A stretch of DNA of 64,000 nt from Dendrolimus kikuchii (GCA_019925095.2 CM034411.1:5743501-5807500); one strand, 5' to 3'; counted from the stretch's first letter, positions 10,210-21,650 are shown. The notes: generated by a model not told the origin, from the letters alone. A program made the numbers and translations.

Positions 10210-10720
10210 ATGTAGTATGCTGGGCTGATCATTCACAGAAGCTCGTCGGGCCGCAGGTTGAGTAGTGCCTTCTTTTGCGAGGGTGCCATGTCCGCAAGGG
10301 AGGCGACTGAGCGGGAGAGGGAACGAGTAGCCGCGCTCTTCTCCCGCTGTAATTATATGACTCGGCGCCGGACCACTCATGACCTCCAGCGACCGTAAGA
10401 ATGCAGCATCACGTGAAGGCTCGCGGAGACATTAGGCCGTTACCTTCATCAAAGCCGCTCAGTTGTGGGCGCGTAGGATTTCCGCGCGTGCCCCTCTCAT
10501 TCGAGGATTGAAGCAGGAGAGGCCTGCTCATAAGGGCGGGTCCACGTCAGTCGGGGTCGCGGCGAATTGCTCGGCCACTACTCGGGGCCCCGACATACAG
10601 ATAGGAGGACACTAAGGAGTTTTAGTGGGAACTCCGCCAACCCATCTGTGGGACTCGTCCCACACTACTTCGCCATGGTCTCCGGTGTCACGAAACGGAT
10701 TTACCCAAGAAAAAAAAGGT
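10210..10720 (+). mobile_element. GC-rich fragment, probable retrotransposon 3' region
   Basis: The plus strand is open from about 10230 to a stop near 10400 (TERERERVAALFSRCNY). A GC-rich untranslated stretch with a self-complementary TGTGGGACTCGTCCCACA follows near 10649, ending in an A-rich tail at about 10709-10718. Composition and layout suggest the 3' end of a non-LTR element. I do not recognise the family. Confidence 0.4.
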
Positions 10721-11267
10721 TGAGTACTGCAGATCTAATGTAATACAAACTAGCGATCAAAAGACCGGCAGTGTCATTAATCTGCTGGCGCTTACGCTTA
10801 TTCATTAACGTAGCGTAGATTGTAAACACCGTAAAAATATATTGATGGTATTTGTTACAACTTTTTTATTTATTAGTCAACAATATTTCGTAAAGTTTTG
10901 TTTGTTAAAATTCTTGTTTGTGCTAATAAAAAGGCCGTCGACTCATTTTGGTTAAGTTAAAGGGTTGGTATCGGAATTTGAAGATTATGTTTAATACATT
11001 TGCATAATTTTGCATTTGTATTTTAAACAATCGGCCTTTTACGAATTGTATTCACACCGAGAGTTCCCTACATAAATATTTAATTTAATTTAATTTATTT
11101 ATGTAATGAATCTATATATATAATATATTTATACATGAACCCTTTGAAAGTTAACGTTATTTAACACTTTATTTATTATTTTATTACATACATATCAGTA
11201 TGCTATATATATAAGTATACTACATTATTCTTTATATACCCAATTTGCGACATAACATTTATATAAA
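10721..11267. other. AT-rich sequence without recognisable gene
   Basis: No ORF or known repeat recognised. Confidence 0.5.
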
Positions 11268-11613
11268 CTAGTGGTCGCCCGTGGTCGAAATTCGACCATA
11301 ATAATTTGTTGTCAATGACTATACTTCTATAATCACAGATTTCGCCAAGGCTACACTGTTAATTTGACTTTAACAATAAACAAAAGAATATATATGCGTG
11401 TGTGTGTCAAATACATGGTAGTGTGTGTAATGTTTTTTCTTATTGATTTAATGTATTTTTTATGCATAATTAAAAAATTATATTAGCATTCTGCACTCCT
11501 TCCCTATATGAACTGTAAGTGTGCAAAATTTCATACTCCTCCGTCCGCGCAATTTTCGTAAGAACGTGTACAAAGTTTTTGCTGTGTTTTTGTTTCACGT
11601 ATTAATATGTAGA
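11268..11613 (-). mobile_element. Non-autonomous Helitron, family H1, complete
   Basis: On the minus strand it begins TCTACATATTAATACGTG and ends in a perfect hairpin (GGTCGAA-A-TTCGACC), 11 nt and CTAG. It sits between A and T. TC start, terminal hairpin, CTRR end and A|T insertion define Helitrons. It has no coding capacity, so a Rep/helicase partner elsewhere would be required. Copies: 30260, 43486, 46005, 60077. Confidence 0.82.
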
Positions 11614-11770
11614 TACTCATGACCCCAGCTGACGTTGTCCTGCTCTAAAAAAAATTAAGTTTAGATCCCGATTGCAGTGCCACCTGCCAGATCCAATCGT
11701 GAATCTAAGCCCTGTATACTTGAACATACGCAAAACATTCAATCAAAATTGAAGAATTTTTTTTTTCCTT
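11614..11770 (-). mobile_element. Helitron family H2 fragment
   Basis: It contains CAGCTGACGTTGTCCTGC and GTGCCACCTGCCAGATCC, the characteristic H2 blocks, directly beside the H1 copy. The CTAG end has decayed. Confidence 0.5.
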
Positions 11771-12228
11771 ATACCCACAGCTGCTATAGTAGTTTCTAAG
11801 AGAATCGACTTAATACGATAAAATATACCAACACATATTAGACAGCCTTTTAGTTTCAAAATGATTATCAAACTACAATCATTTAGGGATCCGGTGTAGT
11901 AGGTATAGTAGGTTGTCTGAACAATCCGACTCTATTTTTCTTATTACACTACCTTCATTTAATTCTGATTTAGAAAACAGGCCCCAAAATTAGTCTATTG
12001 TAATAAGAGTTTATAATTAAATAGTGGTACCCTAAAACCAAGCACGGTGGACAATCAAAAATTTGAGAATACCCCCAAAAGGTATTCCGCCCACTGATGT
12101 TTTTTATTTGGTATAATCGACATTTATACAATGTTTTTTACTTAAGTATTAACACTTTACTAAAATGTTACCAATATGAAACATTTATTTTACTTTAATT
12201 TGTTTGCGGGTACAATGCAGGTAGTTTC
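11771..12228. other. AT-rich sequence without recognisable gene
   Basis: Nothing recognised. Confidence 0.5.
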
Positions 12229-12520
12229 TTATCCGTGCAGGAACGGAGAAAGAATACAATTTCTCGCGGCCGGGCGGTCTGTCGGAAGAGGCGATAAAAC
12301 AACCCACAGCCAGGTGGTAGGATATTTATCCATACAAATGGCTACCACCCCTGCTCTAGAGTACGCCGCCATAACAATCTTGAGTTGTATTCCGGCATTA
12401 CAACAACACATTCGTAGGCACCTTAGGTGTTACATAATAATATGTTCATAGGCGACGGTAATTGCTTTCCATCAGGTGGGCCGTCGGCCTATCTGCTGAA
12501 CTCACGCATTAATAAAAATT
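12229..12520 (+). repeat. S repeat (~300-bp poly(A) SINE-like element), diverged copy
   Basis: It begins with the constant 5' end ATCCGTGCAGGAACGG and ends CTCACGCATTAATAAAAATT. The centre is diverged from the other copies. The family has a fixed 5' end and an A-rich 3' end and no protein. I see no convincing pol III boxes. Confidence 0.75.
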
Positions 12521-12524
12521 ATAT

Positions 12525-12853
12525 ATGTGTGCAGTTCACACAAGTGTAGTAAAGTGTGACGAGGGGTGAAGGGATGCTAAATTTCGTGACGTCACATTTC
12601 ATTTATAATATCGTTATAATAAATTAAAGCTTTAACATGCGAAATTTGAAGTATTTACGAAAAACTTCAAAACATTTTCAAATCTATTTACATGAGCATA
12701 GTGTTTCAATTATGAAATATAATGTATCTATCTCATTCTCTTGCAGGCTTAGTTCTATAGATTTATGTGTTTATCTCTTTTTAGGGTCATTTTAAGTTTG
12801 ATTGAGTTTCAAATCACAACGATTCTTAAGAAGTTACACTTCAAAAAGATAAT
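12525..12853 (+). repeat. Dispersed repeat P, copy 1
   Basis: It is homologous, in opposite orientation, to 20686-21276. Shared blocks include TTTCGTGACGTCACATTTCA, CTTCAAAACATTTTC, TTCTATAGATTTATGTG and TTTCAAATCACAACG. The right end carries a short palindrome GAAGTTACACTTC. Non-coding; class unknown, possibly a MITE. Confidence 0.6.
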
Positions 12854-15735
12854 AAATTTCGAATTGTTGTTTCGAATTGCCAAAATAAATCATTCAAAGG
12901 AATTTATGAATATTCTTTTGTATCGTCCTATTAGCTTTAACACCACTAGTTCTCAAATAAAACGGTAAATAATTTTAATTCAAACAGACAGAAACAGATA
13001 ATAAATGGAATAAAAGAATCTTAGTTAGACGTGTTGCTGGGAGGTTCCTTATCAATTTTTTTTCCTCCTTTTCCTCTCTACTTGAAATAGCGATATTTAT
13101 ACAAGCGGTGTAAAATAGAGTGGAAACTACGTCTATTTTTTATTTTACATGTGTGACTGTCAAATAATATTTTACAATGAACCTTAATTTTAATAGCAAT
13201 GTACAATTTTTGAAATGCCAATTCAAGTATTCAATCATTAATTAATTATATACCACTGTTAGTCATCTTCTTTATATAGTATAAAATAAAATAAAACTAT
13301 TTACTAGGGTTGGACTCGCTTCGTAGTCGCGGTGGAAAATTGTAGTTAATCATATTAAAAATGAACAAAGAAAAAATTACAAGCTTTCATTTAATTTCAT
13401 TACTATGACATTACGTTACAAATGGTTAATAACTTCGTAGCAGGCCTACGCGGTCACTCAACCCTCGTAGCGGCGTAGCATTGATAACTATTTTCCCGTA
13501 GTAATACCGAGCGTCGACCTTACAGGCTCGTAGCCTTTAAGGTCACAAGTTGAAGGGAGGTCTTTGACTACTATTTGGAGGTTTTACAGCTATTGAACTT
13601 TTGGTCTGAGTATTAAAAATATACTTAATTTTGTAATATTACGCATGACGGTAAAAAAGCCGTGGTTTCATTGCAGTAGGTAACTTTAAATATTGTTGAT
13701 AGGAAACTTACTAAAATGAAACATTAATTTTAAAAAACTCTGTATGGTGGAGTTTAGAGAAAATCTCTGTTGGGATTTAATTCCAAATTTCTAATGTGTA
13801 CAACAATAACTGAACTATAAATAAGATTTAAAATATCACTCCAATTCTTAGATTGCTTTCCTGATATTACTACCCCAAGGTGTAGGCCGAATTTTGTTTC
13901 CCAAGACCCAGTGTTTTTGACAAAATATGTCTGTCAAATACAATTATAGGTAGGCGGACGGGTATGTAAACAAAACAAATTACTGTGTACCAGGATGTCA
14001 TAAACGCTATTGTGTAAATGAAAGTTGCTTTGTAGCGGAAAACTGTTGCATCGTGGTACAGTTTGCTCAGAAATATGAAAGTTTTCATACAAACAATGTC
14101 TGTCATACCCTAGTACTTTATTAAAAAGTTATCACTCAAGATGTTTCTTTGCAATTGAGTTTGGTATATAGTCATATCAGGATGTAGGTTGGTATAAGTG
14201 TTATCAGGAATTAAAAGGTGTACTCACCAATTACAAGTATTTATTTATAAAAAGCGTGTTACTTTTGTAAGCGTGTTTACAGAACCCTAAAATGTTTGTT
14301 TCGATTCGAGTTCTCTGTGAACTATCATTGTTTTAGCGCGGAGAAATCTGTTTACGGATTTATCACGGTGGACCGTCTGCTTGTTTGCCAACTTCGAAAT
14401 AGAAAACCTAACTACTGGGCTATCACGATTCATCCATTGTTTCTTTTATTAATAAAGTGTAGTGCTATGTGCTAAACATTAACAAAGAACACATGAACAA
14501 AGTTTCTTCTCCTTAATAAAGACAATAGGAAATGTGTTATTGGACACGTTTTTAGTTTAAGTTATGTCTAGTTATTTTAGATCAGATTTAAATTAGTCAT
14601 AAGTCTTATTTTCTAGATTAGATTAAAATTTTAATGTTGTATCACTAAGATACATAATTTATGGAAAAAAAATCGATCCAGATGTCCTGTCTTTTGATAA
14701 CTGCAAGTTCTTTACATGTTTGAGCTCGTTTTTCCCGTATCAAACTTTTCTTCTCATATTCTGTCATTGTTTTCATACATCTATTTTGCGCCTCCTTCTC
14801 TGTCGTTTTCCAAGTTAGAGGTTGTTATTTTCTTTATTACTTTTATTTTATATCTGTCCTAAAATACTAACTACATATAAATTTCCTGTTTCTATAACTA
14901 ACACTATCTTACAGACCTATACCTATTAGTCGCGCGAAAATTATATTTAATATTTGTAAAGGAATGAAACGAATGGTAATACGTTTAAATGATGTAAAAC
15001 CACCTCCTATCCTTTTTTTTCTCTGCTGTACATACCTCAGCAAGCGGAAGAAAGGAGACGGCATGCGACGTCAACAGCATCGCAATAGTGGTTATTGTAT
15101 AAAATTCACCTTTTACTAACGAACTGCAACGCGTACGCATCGTTTCGAATATTGTGACCAATTTTTCATCTAAATACTTAATATACAATTTGAACATCTG
15201 TTTGTGTCGTGCTAACTTCTAAGAAACAAGGAGAAATCATCACTTCGCTACGTAAAGGTACTGTGCAACCCTTCCTTTATATAACTGCTTGTATTTCCCC
15301 GTGTTCTATGCAGCTATTTTATTTTATTTTATTTATTTTACAATTTTTGGATGACTATCAGCTATTCACATTGTAATAATAACACATTAGTGATAGTGAG
15401 CTATTAACAAGTCACCACAGATAGAAATAAATTAAGATATCTAATCAGAGATCAGAGAACTAAAAACAAAGAGAGAAAAAAAAAGTAATTTAAACATGAA
15501 GAAAGAAAAAAAAATCTAAACACCCTAAGAAGAAGAAGCTATATTTGCATCATTGTGGTATTACATCAAAGGGGTATGAATACATTTAAACAATTACCAA
15601 TTCGCGTAACCACCTATTGTTACAGTTTCTTATTATATTGACCTATTGCTATCAAAAGTATATATAACTATAGGTATACGTACAGTATTTTTACTGGCTC
15701 TATTTTTTATGTTTTATTTTTAGATTATCTTTTTC
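12854..15735. other. Long AT-rich stretch, old repeats, no gene seen
   Basis: It contains a Helitron-like 3' end (CTAG at 13303-13306 with CTTCGTAGTCGCGG, minus strand). A block at 14434-14650 recurs as two halves at 50665-50745 and 52340-52560. No ORF has coding character. Confidence 0.5.
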
Positions 15736-16012
15736 GTCGTGGTAGCGTAAGCGTCACAAACTCAAAAGGTGCGAGTTCGAATCCTGGCCGGAACGTATGC
15801 ACCACTTCGACGGTATTCTAACCTTATGTGCGTATTGTTACAATTACCACGTGCTAACAACGGCGAAGGAACATATCGTGATGAAACCTGCACATCAAGA
15901 TAACAATGTGTCAAACCTGCCAAGCTGCCTTGGACAAGCGTGGTGGGTATATTGTGCCCCTATAGTGGGAGGGCCGAGACCAGCAGTGGGACGTATTTAA
16001 AAAAAAAAAATC
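15736..16012 (+). mobile_element. tRNA-derived SINE, family T1
   Basis: Box A-like TAGCGTAAGCG at 15743 and box B AGTTCGAATCC at 15774-15784 are spaced as in a pol III promoter. A body with CAAACCTGCCAAGCTGCC follows, then a poly(A) tail at 16001-16011. Other copies: 29562 (minus), 33440, 36636. It is transcribed by RNA polymerase III and mobilised by a LINE (family knowledge). Confidence 0.78.
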
Positions 16013-16275
16013 TTATAGGTACGCTATTTCCACTCGCATGACTTTGATAAGTTTATTTCGCGTATGTATACAAAGCGATGAATTGTTTTGAGGTAATCCG
16101 GCCAAATGACATCACTATACAATATCTTTATTATCATTTACATAAATGCGCGTAACAAAAAAAATACGAACATTCCAAATCTGTCACATTTTATCGTACA
16201 TTGACACTGATGATAGCCTCGTTTAAAAAATTCAACAAGTATTTATGTAACTTGTAATTTTAATCAGCCTGTACA

Positions 16276-16497
16276 TCTATATACATAAATAAAATTGAAG
16301 TGTCTGTTTATAATGTCAAAATAACAGCTTTTTACTAAATGCATATGAAAGTATATACGATACTTTTTACTACATTTCAATTTTTTTTTTTGTCTGTCTG
16401 TCTGTTCCGGCTAATCTCTGAGATGGCGGAACCGATTTTGACGGGAGTTTTTCTGGCAGATAGCTGATGTTATAAGGAGTAACTTAGGCTACTTTTA
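16276..16497 (+). mobile_element. Helitron family H4, 3'-truncated
   Basis: It starts TCTATATACATAAATAAAAT after an A and shares AAATTGAAGTGTCTGTTT and CTGGCAGATAGCTGATG with 37824-38188 and 61491-61789. The 3' terminus is missing; S-repeat debris follows. Confidence 0.6.
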
Positions 16498-16529
16498 TTG
16501 CACAACACAAATGCAGGAGGAAAGGAAAT

Positions 16530-16707
16530 GCACAATAATGCAGGAATAACATTCAAGGTTGTTATGGCGGCTCACTCTAGACCAAGGATGGTAGCCATTC
16601 AGTCGGGCAAATGCCCTACCACCGGGCTGTGGGTTGTTTTGTCGCCTCTTACGACAGGGCGCCTGGCAGCAGGAAATTGTGTTTTTTTCTCCGTTCCAGC
16701 ATGGATT
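16530..16707 (-). repeat. S repeat, partial
   Basis: It covers the 5' two thirds of S in minus orientation, ending CTCCGTTCCAGCATGGAT (constant 5' end with substitutions). It includes GTTGTTATGGCGGC and CGCCTCTTACGACAGG. Confidence 0.75.
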
Positions 16708-16897
16708 AAAACACGGGCTATGGAGCGAGCATGTCAAGTGTTACTGTTATGGATAGAATCAGAAATGAGGATATCCGTAAGAGAAGAGAAGAGATTGTTA
16801 TTGTGTGCCGGTTATATCACATTCAAGTAAACAGAGTGAATTTTTCAACTGCGCCTCCTAGACCTAATACGGAAGTATAAAATACAGCGATAAATAC

Positions 16898-17227
<330 letters not shown>

Positions 17228-17264
17228 TATATATATAAGGGAGACTGGGACCTGATCAATAATG

Positions 17265-17309
17265 TAGGAATAACATTCAAGGTTGTTATGGCGGCTTACT
17301 CTAGACTAG
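17265..17309 (-). repeat. S repeat fragment
   Basis: A short middle segment (AACATTCAAGGTTGTTATGG ... ACTCTAGACTA) is cut off by the RLE element fragment. Confidence 0.6.
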
Positions 17310-17600
17310 GTAGCTGGTGCAGCTGCCGCCCGACAAGAGGACCTAAAACGCCGCAAATATGCATCCGTTGGTAGTGGATATATATTTGTGGCTTTTGGTG
17401 TCGAAACTCTCGGGCCATGGGGTCCAGAAGCCCATCGCCTTTATCGAGACCTATCAAAACGGTTGATAGATGTCTCACGAAACTAAAACGCTGGCCTGTA
17501 TTTTAGGCAACGCATAAGCGTTGCCATACAACGTGGCAATGCAGCCAGCGTTTTGGGAACGTTCCCAACTGACGGTGATTTGGGACCTATTTACTATTTG

Positions 17601-17603
<3 letters not shown>
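17310..17603 (+). pseudogene. C-terminus of an RLE-type retrotransposon, copy 1
   Basis: The translation contains KYASVGSGYIF, GVETLGPWGPEAHRL, QRISVAIQRGNAASVLGT and ends GPIYYL before a TAG at 17601. It matches the C-terminus of the 17683-20553 protein (KYANLGTGYIF, GVETLGPWGPSAHKL). One in-frame TAA at 17484 breaks it. It lies upstream of the longer copy in the same orientation, separated only by a TA run. The C-terminus matches the 58.7-kb copy (GPIFYL) better than the adjacent element, so it is a different subfamily. Confidence 0.8.

Positions 17604-17606
<3 letters not shown>

Positions 17607-17674
<68 letters not shown>
17607..17674. repeat. (TA)n microsatellite between two RLE elements
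   Basis: About 34 TA units. It directly follows the stop of copy 1 and directly precedes the coding region of copy 2, so it may be the tail of copy 1. Confidence 0.95.
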
Positions 17675-17676
<2 letters not shown>

Positions 17677-17682
17677 TCCCAT

Positions 17683-20553
17683 GGAGACAGCCATCTGAAT
17701 GTGGCAGATATCGGAGAAACTTTCGTGCGATGCCAGCATTGTTCCCAGGAGCGTTTTTTTAAAGGGGAGAGAGGTTTAAAAATCCACATCTCAAAAACTC
17801 ATAAACCTGTTAAAGCAAATTCCATTTTAGAAACCACTTACCTGGACGTAAACCCTCAAAGCCCCAACAACGTACCATTTTACCAGTGTCTTAGCAACCA
17901 CAAAGAGCATATAACTGTCATCAAACGTATACCACGAGGAGCCAGAATTGCGGTTGCTGAGACGTTGTCAAAATCAATCAGGACGGTTCTGTCTGATAAC
18001 TCTAAACGCACTTGGGAACTTCTCCTAAATTTACCTTATAAAATCCTACACGCATCAACAAACATTGAAAACTCGCTTACTTCGAAAATTAAATCAAATT
18101 GCACTAACGAAATTATACATACAAATGATCAGTACAGTTTAACTAACAATTTCCAACACGACAAGAAATACCGACACAGAGCACCCTACAACTTAGTGGA
18201 AAGCCGCATTGCCGACGGCGACCTTAGTGGCGCCGCACGTCTGCTTTTCTCCGAAGATAAAATAGCATCCAATAACGCAGAAACTCTTGCAGCCTTAAAA
18301 GATAAACATCCACCTTCAGCAACAGACCTTCATCTACCTGAAGAACCCAATATTTTGAGCCCATCTTTGTGTGCATCTAAGGAGGATGTTCTAAAAGCTA
18401 TTAACTCCTTTAGACCCGGTTCTGCAGGAGGCCTCGACGGCTTGACACCACAACATTTAAAAGACCTCACAAGTGGCGGTAACGGTCATGCTGGCGAGAG
18501 ACTCCTGCAGGACATAACAGCTTTAATCAATCTCATGCTCTCAGGTCGCGTTCATAACGATATTTTAGACGTGCTCTATGGTGCCAACCTTTGTGCACTT
18601 AAAAAAAAAGACGGCGGCATCCGCCCAATAGCCATCGGCACAACGTACCGCCGTCTTGCCGCTAAAATCTGTTGCAGCAAACATAAAGAGGTTTTACAAA
18701 ATTATCTACAGCCAGTTCAACTTGGTTTTGGCACACAAGGCGGGTGCGAGGCAGCGGTTCATGCTCTACGTACATTTCTTGACGGTAATAGTGGAGAGAT
18801 GTTGCTAAAGGTGGATGTTAAAAACGCCTTCAATTCCGTAGATAGGGGCACCCTTTTGACCCAAATTAAAGAAAAAATTCCCAACTCCTTCGGTTTTCTC
18901 TGGCAATGCTACAGTACACCCACTAAATTAATGTACAAAAGTAATTTAATAGACTCGGCCGTTGGTTGTCAACAGGGCGATCCCCTCGGACCAGCCATAT
19001 TCAGCCTCGCGATTCACCCCATCATCACCCGTTTGAATTCAAAATTTAATGTATGGTACTTGGACGACGGAACCCTAGGAGGTGATGCAGACACAATTAT
19101 GAGAGATTTGAATTATATTATATCTGAATTTGAATCAATCGGCTTGCATCTTAATTTGTCCAAATGTGAACTTTATATACCTCCTGCGTCCTCAAATAAG
19201 GATGAGAATATCCAAAAATTTAACCTTATAGCACCAAATATTACAATCATTGACGATACCTCTCTTCGCCTCCTAGGTTCACCAGTTAAGGATGAATCGA
19301 TTCCGTCGTTTGTAAACGATAAAATTCAAAATTTTAATTCTTGTTCGGACCGCTTACTTCAAATTAACAGCCATATGGCATTTTGGATAATTAAGTTTTG
19401 TTTATTTGTTCCAAAATTCACACATTTCTTACGATGTTGTCAATTCTGGAAGCATCCAATAATTTTACAGACACTTGACGACATCGTGAAAAATACTCTC
19501 ATCAACGTTTTGAACATTGACCTACAAGAACGCATCTGGGCCCAAGCCTCGCTACCAGTGAGGTTTGGTGGTCTGGGTGTACGCAAAATTTCGAGTGTGG
19601 CCCTTCCAGCATTCCTGTCTTCAGTACATAGCACCAAAAAAATCGTTCGAGACATACTTCGTGCAGATTTGGAGCCATCACTATCAACTGAAGCCAGGAA
19701 TGCTTGGCTGGTGGCTTGTCCGGGTAGCAGTCTGCCCACTGTCCCCTCTATACAGGGGTCCTGGGACGGACCGATCTGCGAACTGTCACGTAAAAAGTTA
19801 TTGGAAACGTCAACTAGTTCTGCAGATCGAGCCCGTCTTTTAGCTACCTCTGTATGGGAATCAGGACTTTGGTTGCAGGCCCTACCATCACCATCTATAG
19901 GGACGTTAATGGATGCAGCCACATTCAGGTCAGCAATCTGCCTTCGTCTTGGGGCAAATTGCTGCGAGCCACACAACTGTCGCTGCGGCCGGGCCGTCGA
20001 CCGGCTTGGCCACCATGGCCTATCGTGTGGCAGAAGCGCAGGCAGAATTCCGCGACATGCCGGCCTCAACGATATAATACGTCGGGCTCTTGTCAGCGCC
20101 GACGTGCCAGCCGTTCTCGAACCGAACGGCCTGGTCCGCGACGATGGCAAGAGACCCGACGGTATGACTTTAATACCCTGGACCTTGGGAAGGCCGCTTG
20201 TGTGGGACGTTACCTGTGTCGACACACTGGCGCCTTCTCATCTCCAGGAGTCCAAAGTTGGGGCTGGTCGCACTGCCACTTCTGCCGAAAATCTCAAACG
20301 GCTAAAATATGCAAACCTTGGAACAGGTTACATATTTGAGCCGTTTGGGGTGGAGACTTTGGGCCCATGGGGGCCAAGTGCCCACAAATTATTTAAAAAT
20401 ATTAAAAAACGTCTGGTCGATACAACAAGAGACCGGAAGGCTGGAGCTTACCTCGCTCAAAGGATTAGCCTCTGTATCCAGCGAGGCAATGCTGCCAGCC
20501 TTCTAGGTACAATGCCCAGCGACAGTGGTCTGGTGGGGCTGGACGGGCCTTGA
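17683..20553 (+). CDS. RLE-type (R2-like) retrotransposon polyprotein, about 957 aa
   Basis: One open frame codes an N-terminal C2H2 finger (CQHC then H-x4-H, 17731-17802) and an RT with LKKKDGGIRPIAIG, KVDVKNAFNSVD, GCQQGDPLGP and YLDD (19057-19068). The C-terminal nuclease has CRCG...HHGLSC (from about 19979), KRPDG (aspartate codon at 20158) and WDVTC (aspartate codon at 20206). This is the R2-type architecture of DNA-binding finger, RT and restriction-like endonuclease. The palm motif is YLDD rather than the commoner FADD, and QGDPLGP is also distinctive, so clade (R2, CRE, NeSL or other) is left open. No ATG lies between the TA run and the RT core; the frame is open leftward through TA repeats to an ATG at 17539 inside copy 1. 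The element is therefore probably 5'-truncated and the longer ORF chimeric. No internal stop or frameshift is seen. Confidence 0.85.
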   Translation, partial: GDSHLNVADIGETFVRCQHCSQERFFKGERGLKIHISKTHKPVKANSILETTYLDVNPQSPNNVPFYQCLSNHKEHITVIKRIPRGARIAVAETLSKSIRTVLSDNSKRTWELLLNLPYKILHASTNIENSLTSKIKSNCTNEIIHTNDQYSLTNNFQHDKKYRHRAPYNLVESRIADGDLSGAARLLFSEDKIASNNAETLAALKDKHPPSATDLHLPEEPNILSPSLCASKEDVLKAINSFRPGSAGGLDGLTPQHLKDLTSGGNGHAGERLLQDITALINLMLSGRVHNDILDVLYGANLCALKKKDGGIRPIAIGTTYRRLAAKICCSKHKEVLQNYLQPVQLGFGTQGGCEAAVHALRTFLDGNSGEMLLKVDVKNAFNSVDRGTLLTQIKEKIPNSFGFLWQCYSTPTKLMYKSNLIDSAVGCQQGDPLGPAIFSLAIHPIITRLNSKFNVWYLDDGTLGGDADTIMRDLNYIISEFESIGLHLNLSKCELYIPPASSNKDENIQKFNLIAPNITIIDDTSLRLLGSPVKDESIPSFVNDKIQNFNSCSDRLLQINSHMAFWIIKFCLFVPKFTHFLRCCQFWKHPIILQTLDDIVKNTLINVLNIDLQERIWAQASLPVRFGGLGVRKISSVALPAFLSSVHSTKKIVRDILRADLEPSLSTEARNAWLVACPGSSLPTVPSIQGSWDGPICELSRKKLLETSTSSADRARLLATSVWESGLWLQALPSPSIGTLMDAATFRSAICLRLGANCCEPHNCRCGRAVDRLGHHGLSCGRSAGRIPRHAGLNDIIRRALVSADVPAVLEPNGLVRDDGKRPDGMTLIPWTLGRPLVWDVTCVDTLAPSHLQESKVGAGRTATSAENLKRLKYANLGTGYIFEPFGVETLGPWGPSAHKLFKNIKKRLVDTTRDRKAGAYLAQRISLCIQRGNAASLLGTMPSDSGLVGLDGP

Positions 20554-20690
20554 TACAGGTTTTTTTATTTTTATTTTTAAGCTAGGTTTATTTATATTAT
20601 GGATTATGCCCTCCTTTTTTATTTAGTTCTAGTTTTTAATTTTAGGTTTATTTTTCATACTGTAGTTTAGTTTTAGTATTTAATTTTTGA
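20554..20690 (+). other. 3' UTR of the RLE element
   Basis: T-rich, with TAGTTTAGTTTTAGTATTTA near 20663. Similar T-rich sequence follows the stop of the 58.7-kb copy. It ends where repeat P begins. Confidence 0.55.
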
Positions 20691-21276
20691 AGTAAAACTT
20701 CTTTAGAAACGTTGTGATTTGAAACTCGATGAAACGAAAAAGAGATAAAGAGATAAATCTATAGAACTAAGCCTGTGAGAGAATGAGATAGATTACAGTA
20801 TATTTAATCATTTAAACACTATGCTCATACAGAGAGAGTTGGAAATGTTTTGAAGTTTTTCGTCAATACTTCAAATTTCGTATTTTAAAGCTTAAATGTA
20901 TTATAAAGATATACATACATACATAACTCCACGCCAGTTCCCTTGCGGGGTAGGCACGAACAACAGAGCGCCATTCAGGCTTATTCTTACACACCTCACT
21001 TGCTTCTTTGACATTCATAGCTCTTGTCATGCACGCTCGTCTGTTCTTAAGGCTCCTGACATCACCTTCTGCTAGTACACGATCAATTTGATCATGGAAG
21101 GTGTGTCGTGGCCTTCCACGACTTCTGCATCCATCCACTTTTGCATTGTATATCTGTTTAGTCATTCTTTCATCATGCATTCTATAAAGATATAATATAT
21201 GAAATGGGACGTCACGAAATTTAGAATCCTCCCACCCCGGGTCACACTTTGTTTCACTTCAGCACGCACTAATTAT
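20686..21276 (-). repeat. Dispersed repeat P, copy 2, interrupted by an RTE insertion
   Basis: Matches 12525-12853 inverted. It starts with palindrome GAAGTAAAACTTC at 20686-20698 and continues to CACACTTTGTTTCACTTC near 21260. The RTE copy 20914-21182 splits it. Confidence 0.65.
20914..21182 (-). pseudogene. RTE-like copy (subfamily A), 12-bp target duplication
   Basis: The minus strand encodes MHDERMTKQIYNAKVDGC ... YPARELA, then the (ATGT)n tail (plus strand TACATACATACAT). TATAAAGATATA at 20902-20913 and 21183-21194 is the target-site duplication. Heavily 5'-truncated. Confidence 0.9.
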
Positions 21277-21336
21277 TTATTTTATCATAATGCAAAATGT
21301 CAGAGCCCACTTGATTTTGTATCTGTGTACTGCGTT

Positions 21337-21650
21337 ATCCGTGCAGGAACGGAGAAAGAATACAATTTCCTGCGGCCGGGCGGCCTGTCGTAAGAGGCGA
21401 CAAAACAACCAACAGCTAGGTGGTAGGGCATTTGCCCGACAGAATAGCTATCACCCCTGGTCTAAAGTATGTCGCCATAACAACCTTGAGTTGTGTTCCG
21501 GCATTAGTGACCAGGTTCTAAGCTCCCTTAAGAGAGGAGCAGCGCATTTGTAGCAACTTTGGTGTTGCAAATTTTCATAGGCGATGGTAACCGCTTTCCA
21601 TCATCAAGTGGGCCGTCTGCCTGTCTGCTGAACTCCTGCAATAAAAAATA
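21337..21650 (+). repeat. S repeat, near full length
   Basis: From ATCCGTGCAGGAACGGAG to CTCCTGCAATAAAAAATAAA. Good reference copy. Confidence 0.85.

Noticed and set aside
17521..17682. N-terminal part of the long ORF as a real N-terminus
   Set aside because: It begins at a TTG in another element's fragment and passes through TA repeats; the homologous protein starts to make sense only after the repeat.
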